DNA of 5,356 nt from Firmicutes bacterium UBA5500. Its GTDB lineage: Bacteria; Bacillota; UBA994; UBA5500. Shown one piece after another: positions 1-3,674 of the stretch. The stretch lies in NCBI GenBank assembly GCA_002427055.1, contig DIPA01000021.1:20599-25954 (forward strand). The letters run 5' to 3'. The position numbers and the translations under genes were made by a program. Numbering within the stretch: position 1 is the stretch's first letter; each line of letters begins with the position of its first letter. The notes beneath the pieces were generated by a model. It saw nothing but the letters and a program-made list of their open reading frames with translations. It was not told the origin of the DNA and made no database searches.

Positions 1-4
1 TTAA

Positions 5-274
5 CAAATTGTCGATAGTCGAAGCAACTACCTAGGATACAGCAACCCCAATTTCGATAACCTTATCGATCAAGCAGAAGTAATAGCGAGTCCCGAAAAG
101 AGAAGAGCTCTGTATATAGAGGCTAATAAGCTAATTCAACAAGATGCGCCTTGGTTGTTTCTCTACCACCCCATCTACTACATGGCAAGACAGCCCTATG
201 TGAAAGGCCTTCGCTATGCTGCCGGTGGGACTGTGTACGCTCAACACCTCTGGCTCCGCAAAACAAACAGATAA
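5..274 (+). pseudogene. 3' remnant of a peptide ABC transporter solute-binding protein (SBP_bac_5 family), broken or edge-truncated
   Basis: This frame encodes the last 89 residues of a DppA/OppA-type extracellular solute-binding protein and ends at TAA 272-274. What shows it is the typical C-terminal pattern of the family: YLGYSNPNFDNLIDQA, then EKRRALYIEANKLIQQDAPW, then a LFLYHP segment, then VKGLRY near the end. Full-length proteins have roughly 500-600 residues, so most of the gene lies outside the window. An in-frame TAA at bases 2-4 closes the frame, and no credible start codon with a ribosome binding site follows it; the first ATG (182) would give only 30 residues. Either the gene is disrupted by a nonsense change or frameshift, or the extreme left edge carries an assembly error. 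Intact members deliver peptides to an ABC importer at the membrane surface. Family assignment is firm; the broken state is less certain because only four bases lie upstream. Confidence 0.7.
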
Positions 275-285
275 AGAGAACAGAC

Positions 286-323
286 AAAACACCTACCGAT
301 TGAACAATCAGTAGGTGTTTTTT
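286..323. terminator. Bidirectional intrinsic terminator between the solute-binding protein remnant and rnpB
   Basis: An 11-bp perfect stem (AAAACACCTAC at 286-296 with GTAGGTGTTTT at 311-321) is extended, after one C/A mismatch, by GATTG/CAATC around a tiny loop. On the plus strand the stem runs into seven T's (317-323 includes GTTTTTT), starting 12 bases after the stop codon at 274. On the minus strand the same stem ends in TTTTGT, 18 bases beyond the 3' end of rnpB. It therefore sits between two convergent units and can stop both. The call rests on sequence and geometry only. Confidence 0.9.
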
Positions 324-340
324 CATGATATTATGAGAAG

Positions 341-696
341 CTTCATAAGTGAATCTGTAAGCCGAGTTCTGTACCTCTTGCGAGGCGGCAACCATCTATC
401 TGCGGCGTTAGTTGCCTAACACCTCTAGCGACCAACCCGGAGGAGCGGACGAGCAGCCCTTAATTCCTCCCTATTAGGTCTTGCTCCGAGTGGGGTTTAC
501 CTAGCCAACCAGTCACCTGGCTGCTGGTGAGCTCTTACCTCACCTTTCCACCCTTACCGGCCAAGCCGGCGGTATATCTCTGTGGCACTTTCCTTCAGGT
601 CACCCTGACTGGACGTTATCCAGCACTCTGCCCTATGGAGCTCGGACTTTCCTCGAGTCGCTAAGCGACCCGCGATTGCCCAATTCACTTATGAAG
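341..696 (-). ncRNA. rnpB: RNase P RNA, bacterial type A (rnpB)
   Basis: This is the catalytic RNA of ribonuclease P, which removes 5' leaders from precursor tRNAs together with the small RnpA protein. Read on the minus strand, all the diagnostic conserved blocks are present. GAGGAAAGUCC, the 5' strand of P4, is at 654-644. ACAGAACUCGGCUUAC, containing the 3' strand of P4, is at 372-357. AGAUAGAUGGUUGCCGCC is at 401-384. The GGAGCAAGACC / AAUAGGG block is around 486-469, and a GGGUUGG element matching the L15 tRNA-CCA-binding region is near 440-432. The ends are set by P1, a perfect 14-bp helix between 696-683 and 354-341, giving about 356 nt, usual for the class. The architecture follows type A (E. 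coli-like, also found in Clostridia), not the B type of Bacillus. Exact mature ends were not measured. Confidence 0.97.
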
Positions 697-721
697 TTTT
701 TTGGCTGTACTACAGAATCAC

Positions 722-750
722 ATTATACAATCGTTCGCAACACATGTCAA
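722..750 (-). promoter_or_regulatory. Consensus sigma-A/sigma-70 promoter of rnpB
   Basis: On the minus strand there is TTGACA (750-745), a 17-bp spacer and TATAAT (727-722). Both hexamers match the consensus at every position and the spacing is optimal. Transcription should begin near 713-718, giving a leader of about 20 nt before P1 of rnpB. The leader holds a short inverted repeat, CTGTA/TACAG (705-715). A strong constitutive promoter fits a stable housekeeping RNA and means rnpB need not depend on read-through from trmK. Confidence 0.9.
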
Positions 751-781
751 TTTGCATCTAGTGGCAAGTAATAATCTCCCT

Positions 782-799
782 GCAGCAAAAAAACGCTGC
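782..799 (-). other. Small hairpin in the trmK-rnpB gap
   Basis: Fifteen bases past the trmK stop codon, GCAGC (799-795 read on the minus strand) can pair with GCTGC (786-782) around a loop containing seven U's. No U-tract follows the stem, so it does not look like a normal intrinsic terminator. trmK transcripts may therefore continue into rnpB. It could also be a 3'-end or processing structure. The remaining bases between trmK and the rnpB promoter show nothing else recognisable. Confidence 0.3.
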
Positions 800-813
800 T
801 TTAACAGGAAATT

Positions 814-1503
814 TTACTCAATCAATGACTCTAAATCACTAATTTGCTGCATCAATTGCTCCCGTTTGCTGGCAACTGCTGCATTAGTTGAACGCACCAG
901 CTGTGCCACTACATATTGACGCGCGTCAATAGCAGCTTGCACCCTAGCACTGAAATGCTCTGGCTTTCGGTCCAACAGCATTGGCCCGATCTCGGCCTGC
1001 AGTGCAGTAAGTTGCTGCATCTCGCCCGGCTCCGCGACAATTATCTCATAGATAATGCTGTTTTCTGCAACCAAAGCCTCATCTATGATAGCCCAGCCAT
1101 GCTCAGAAAGCCAATGGCGAACTTGTGCACCGCCTATGTTCGGTTGCAAAACTAAACGTCGTAGATCGGGCAGCACGGATGGATTCGATTCCAAAATTTG
1201 GACAATTGTCGCGCCGCCCATCCCCGCAATCACAACTGTATCAACTTCACCCGGCTGCAAAACTGAGAGGCCGGCGCCTTCGCGCACTAGCATCTTCTCT
1301 TCCAGTCCGGCGGCGCACGCCGTCAGGCGCGCTCGCTCAGCCGGATCACGATTCAGCTCCCCTGCTATCGTGTGCTGCACCCGACCGGTAAGCAGCAACC
1401 ACGCCGCCAAGTATCCATGATCACTTCCAATATCGGCTATACAAGTAGTTTCAGGCACAAAATCTGCTACTCGCTGCAAACGCAGCCCTAAATTAATCTG
1501 CAT
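814..1503 (-). CDS. trmK: tRNA (adenine22-N1)-methyltransferase TrmK
   Basis: This 229-residue cytoplasmic enzyme transfers a methyl group from S-adenosylmethionine to N1 of adenine 22 in the D-arm region of tRNAs (TrmK/YqfN family, formerly DUF633). The Rossmann-type N-terminal domain shows SAM motif I as ADIGSDHGYL (23-32), an acidic residue after the second strand (E49 in AGEL), the family signature IAGMGG (92-97) and LVLQPN (117-122). The region from about 180 to 229 is helical and probably forms the coiled-coil C-terminal domain of the family. Length is normal. The ATG at 1503 is chosen because AGGAGGG lies 5 nt upstream and the protein then begins MQINLGLRL, as is usual. A GTG at 1545 would add 14 residues without a good ribosome site. 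In Bacillus trmK usually accompanies sigA and a Nif3-family gene; here its neighbours are rnpB downstream and a divergent LtaS-family gene. I see no convincing sigma-A promoter for it. Confidence 0.95.
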   Translation of the reverse strand: MQINLGLRLQRVADFVPETTCIADIGSDHGYLAAWLLLTGRVQHTIAGELNRDPAERARLTACAAGLEEKMLVREGAGLSVLQPGEVDTVVIAGMGGATIVQILESNPSVLPDLRRLVLQPNIGGAQVRHWLSEHGWAIIDEALVAENSIIYEIIVAEPGEMQQLTALQAEIGPMLLDRKPEHFSARVQAAIDARQYVVAQLVRSTNAAVASKREQLMQQISDLESLIE

Positions 1504-1508
1504 AACAA

Positions 1509-1515
1509 CCCTCCT
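1509..1515 (-). promoter_or_regulatory. Ribosome binding site of trmK
   Basis: AGGAGGG on the minus strand, 5 nt before the ATG at 1503. It is a near-perfect complement of the 16S rRNA 3' end and decides the start in favour of 1503 over the upstream in-frame GTG at 1545. Confidence 0.85.
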
Positions 1516-1523
1516 GACCCTTT

Positions 1524-1568
1524 GGTGACGGTTCTGAAAGTTCACCTTTGAGCTTAAACGTGAGAACC
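1524..1568. repeat. Overlapping inverted repeats in the trmK leader region
   Basis: Two alternative pairings share bases. One is GGTGA (1524-1528) with TCACC (1542-1546). The other is GGTTCT (1530-1535) with AGAACC (1563-1568), extended inward by CAC (1543-1545) with GTG (1560-1562). Because CAC is used in both, they are mutually exclusive in RNA. They lie 21-65 bp upstream of the trmK start and end 55 bp before the -35 box of the divergent gene. They could be an RNA leader structure for trmK or a DNA operator, or chance; nothing identifies a ligand or protein. Confidence 0.25.
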
Positions 1569-1622
1569 GCCTGCCCGCGACATCGCAGCTCCCAGTTCAG
1601 CATAACATAAAAAGTCCTAACT

Positions 1623-1651
1623 TTGACGTAGCGTAGAGCTAGTCTTATAAT
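1623..1651 (+). promoter_or_regulatory. Sigma-A promoter of the LtaS-family gene
   Basis: TTGACG (1623-1628), a 17-bp spacer and TATAAT (1646-1651): five of six and six of six consensus bases with ideal spacing. The predicted transcription start is about 1658, leaving a leader of about 42 nt before the ATG at 1700. An A-rich stretch just upstream (around 1603-1614) could act as a weak UP element. The spacer contains a short inverted repeat, TAGC (1629-1632) and GCTA (1638-1641), too short to call an operator with confidence. Confidence 0.85.
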
Positions 1652-1686
1652 AAAACAGTGCTCATTGACTATTGGAAAATTTATGA

Positions 1687-1692
1687 GAGGTG
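1687..1692 (+). promoter_or_regulatory. Ribosome binding site of the LtaS-family gene
   Basis: GAGGTG lies 7 nt before the ATG at 1700. It supports that start over the in-frame GTG at 1658, which coincides with the predicted transcription start and would be leaderless. Confidence 0.8.
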
Positions 1693-1699
1693 TTGTGAA

Positions 1700-3583
1700 A
1701 TGGCACGGTGGCGAGATAGCTTCTGGGATACACTGAGCGTGTTAGTGTACGGAGCTATTCTTTTAATAAAGACCTATTTTGTCAAATTCTCTTTCGTTGG
1801 TAATGTACCGCTACACCGTAGTTTTTGGTTAGGAACCTTAGGAGCCACCCTAGTGCTCACGGCATTGTTACTGCTGTTCAAACCGCGCTGGCGCTATCAC
1901 CTGTTTCTTGGGATAAATCTAGTCGTCTCGCTTATTTTAGTAGCAGACGTTGTCTATGCTCGTTATTTTAATGATGTTACCTCGGTAGCCTTGCTGCGCC
2001 AAGCTAAATTGGCTGCCGGCGTGCAAGATAGTGTTCTTGCCCTAATTAAGCCGCGCGACTTAGCCTATTTCTTCGACTTGCTTGTTCTGATACCGGCAAC
2101 ACTCTGGGTCAGGCGCCGCCGCAGCTATACGCATCAATTCGGCTTGAGCTTGGTAAGCAAAATCGCTTTGTCTTGTATCTGTCTGCTAGTCGGCAATAGC
2201 CTCATACAAGCGAGCATCGCCAGTTTGCAAGAGCGTCAACCGGGACTCATTAGGGCTTTTTGGGATAAACAAGTCATTGCTCAAAACATTGGCAACCTAA
2301 ATTTCCACGCCATAGATGTCTGGCGCTATGCCAAGAAACAAGTGGCCAGCACGCGCCTATCGCAGGAGGAACAAGCAGCTATGAAGGCGTGGTTCGTAGC
2401 TCAGACTAAGGCAGCAAACACAAACAACTATCAAAATGCCATGCAAGGCAAGAACCTAATTATGGTGCAACTAGAGGCTTTTCAAAGTTTCGTACTCAAC
2501 CTCGAAGTTAACGGGCAAGAGGTAACGCCTAATCTCAATCGTTTAGCAAAACAAAGCCTGGTTTTTAATAATGCCTATTACCAAACAGCGATGGGTGGTA
2601 CGTCTGACGCCGAGTTTCTGGCCAATGTATCACTGTTTCCCGCCAAAGACGGGACAGCCTATTACGAGTACTCGGCCAACACCTTCCAGTCGCTGCCGAT
2701 CGCTGCTAAAGAAAAAGGCTACCAAACAGCCGTAATGCACCCCTTCCGGCCAGGTTTCTGGAACCGCCCCCCTATGTACCAGGCACTCGGTTTTGATGCT
2801 TACTTGAACCAGCAAGATTTCGAACTGGATGAAATCTATGGCATGGGGCTGGCAGATCACTCTTTTTACCGGCAGGCGGTGCAAAAAATGCAGCAGATGC
2901 AACAGCCGTTTTACACTTTCTTGATTTCTCTCAGCAGCCACTTTCCTTTTACCGATCCTAACGTAGACCTTAGTGAGCACCTTGATGTCGGTGCTCTGGC
3001 AGGTACGGTCATGGGAGATTACCTGCAAAACATCAATTACGCCGATGAGGCGATCGGCATACTCATCAATGAACTGCAAGCAGCTAAACTATGGGATAAC
3101 TCGGTTGTTGTTTTCTATGGTGACCATGCGGCCGTGCCCCCAAACAATAACCACGAGTTAGCCCAACTACTCTACGGCAAAGATGAACTCGATAAGCGGG
3201 AATGGCAAAAGGCGCAAAAGGTAGTCATGATGCTGCATTTTCCTAACGATCAACTGCGTGGCGAAAACAACTTGACCGTGGGGCAAATAGATCTTTTCCC
3301 TACGTTAGCTAACTTGTTAGGATTCAACTGCCGCTATCACCTCGGGCAAGACCTACTCAATACAGATTCTGGTTTTGTCTGCTTGCGCAACGGCACCTGG
3401 CTCAATGATGATGTTATCTACTTCCGGGCCTCGGGTGAAGTAAAAGACCTGCAGACGGGTGAAACCTTAGAACCAGAAGAATATGCGGAAACAATTGCCG
3501 ACGCGGAGTCATTTCTGCAGATCTCGGATCTGATGCTCGAGCACAATTTAATCAAACACTGGCAAACCGGGACAGATGATTAG
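1700..3583 (+). CDS. LtaS-family lipoteichoic acid synthase (membrane-anchored phosphoglycerol transferase, sulfatase fold)
   Basis: The 627-residue membrane protein should take glycerol phosphate from phosphatidylglycerol and add it to a growing polyglycerolphosphate (lipoteichoic acid) chain on the outer membrane face. Five hydrophobic segments lie near residues 11-30, 43-60, 67-88, 121-137 and 147-170, followed by a linker and an extracellular sulfatase-like domain from about 250. Visible active-site residues are E259 (MVQLEAF), the nucleophile T301 (GGTSDAEF), H347, W354 and R356 (HPFRPGFWNR), H414 (SSHFPF) and D475-H476 (YGDH). These match the metal-, nucleophile- and substrate-binding residues of Staphylococcus aureus LtaS almost number for number, so the enzyme should be active and Mn-dependent. 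The ATG at 1700 is chosen for its ribosome site. A sigma-A promoter precedes it and a terminator follows, so it is probably monocistronic. Whether it is the main polymerase, a primase (LtaP-like) or a stress paralogue (YfnI/YqgS-like) cannot be told from sequence. Confidence 0.93.
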   Translation: MARWRDSFWDTLSVLVYGAILLIKTYFVKFSFVGNVPLHRSFWLGTLGATLVLTALLLLFKPRWRYHLFLGINLVVSLILVADVVYARYFNDVTSVALLRQAKLAAGVQDSVLALIKPRDLAYFFDLLVLIPATLWVRRRRSYTHQFGLSLVSKIALSCICLLVGNSLIQASIASLQERQPGLIRAFWDKQVIAQNIGNLNFHAIDVWRYAKKQVASTRLSQEEQAAMKAWFVAQTKAANTNNYQNAMQGKNLIMVQLEAFQSFVLNLEVNGQEVTPNLNRLAKQSLVFNNAYYQTAMGGTSDAEFLANVSLFPAKDGTAYYEYSANTFQSLPIAAKEKGYQTAVMHPFRPGFWNRPPMYQALGFDAYLNQQDFELDEIYGMGLADHSFYRQAVQKMQQMQQPFYTFLISLSSHFPFTDPNVDLSEHLDVGALAGTVMGDYLQNINYADEAIGILINELQAAKLWDNSVVVFYGDHAAVPPNNNHELAQLLYGKDELDKREWQKAQKVVMMLHFPNDQLRGENNLTVGQIDLFPTLANLLGFNCRYHLGQDLLNTDSGFVCLRNGTWLNDDVIYFRASGEVKDLQTGETLEPEEYAETIADAESFLQISDLMLEHNLIKHWQTGTDD

Positions 3584-3598
3584 CTGTCCCGATTTTTT
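3568..3598 (+). terminator. Intrinsic terminator overlapping the end of the LtaS-family gene
   Basis: An 8-bp GC-rich stem, CGGGACAG (3568-3575) with CTGTCCCG (3584-3591), is followed by A and six T's (3593-3598). The loop (3576-3583) contains the stop codon TAG at 3581-3583, and the left arm encodes residues near the C-terminus. It should end the LtaS-family transcript and separate it from the gene at 3675. Confidence 0.9.
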
Positions 3599-3605
3599 CT
3601 TATAG

Positions 3606-3633
3606 GGAACATTTTCCCCCTCTTAGCGTCTGA
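3606..3633 (+). promoter_or_regulatory. Possible ECF-sigma-type promoter of the YcdB-like gene
   Basis: I find no good sigma-A promoter in the 91 bp between the upstream stop and this gene. GGAACAT (3606-3612), a 15-bp spacer and GTCTGA (3628-3633) resemble extracytoplasmic-function sigma promoters (GGAAC/AAC at -35, GTCT or TCTGA at -10). The start would be near 3640, with a leader of about 35 nt. The -35 part overlaps a small GGGAA/TTCCC hairpin (3605-3618). The consensus used is best known from sigma-E of E. coli, so its relevance here is uncertain and chance is a real possibility. Confidence 0.25.
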
Positions 3634-3656
3634 CCAATTGAAACGAAAAGTGACCT

Positions 3657-3664
3657 AAGGGAGG
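3657..3664 (+). promoter_or_regulatory. Ribosome binding site of the YcdB-like gene
   Basis: AAGGGAGG ends 10 nt before the GTG at 3675, slightly longer than the usual spacing. The only ATG closer to normal spacing (3680) is in another frame that stops after about 23 codons. The next in-frame ATG (3699) is too far away and would cut off the lysines of the signal peptide. Confidence 0.7.
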
Positions 3665-3674
3665 TTCAAAGAAC

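Noticed and set aside
123..395. Minus-strand open frame of 90 codons
   Set aside because: It runs across the rnpB 3' end, the terminator and the solute-binding protein remnant, with no protein-family signal.
341..696. Paired ends (CTTCATAAGTGAAT and its complement) as transposon or integron inverted repeats
   Set aside because: They form helix P1 of RNase P RNA, and the interior has all the rnpB conserved blocks and no transposase.
1055..1420. Plus-strand open frames across the trmK region (also 701-919, 916-1155, 1125-1391)
   Set aside because: They lie opposite trmK, have no ribosome site or recognisable domain and read as low-complexity shadow translations, while the minus-strand frame carries all the TrmK motifs.
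1664..1692. TTGACT at 1665-1670 as a second -35 box
   Set aside because: No -10-like hexamer lies 16-18 bp downstream; the ribosome site occupies that position.
1658..1699. GTG at 1658 as start of the LtaS-family protein
   Set aside because: It coincides with the predicted transcription start and lacks a ribosome site. The ATG at 1700 has GAGGTG at 7 nt and puts active-site residues in register with S. aureus LtaS.
2630..3079. Minus-strand 149-codon open frame inside the LtaS-family gene
   Set aside because: It is antisense to the conserved catalytic core; its length follows from the codon use of the real gene and it has no ribosome site.
3638..3666. TTGAAA at 3638-3643 as a sigma-A -35 box for the YcdB-like gene
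   Set aside because: The sequence 17 bp downstream is GAGGTT, part of the ribosome site, not a -10 box.
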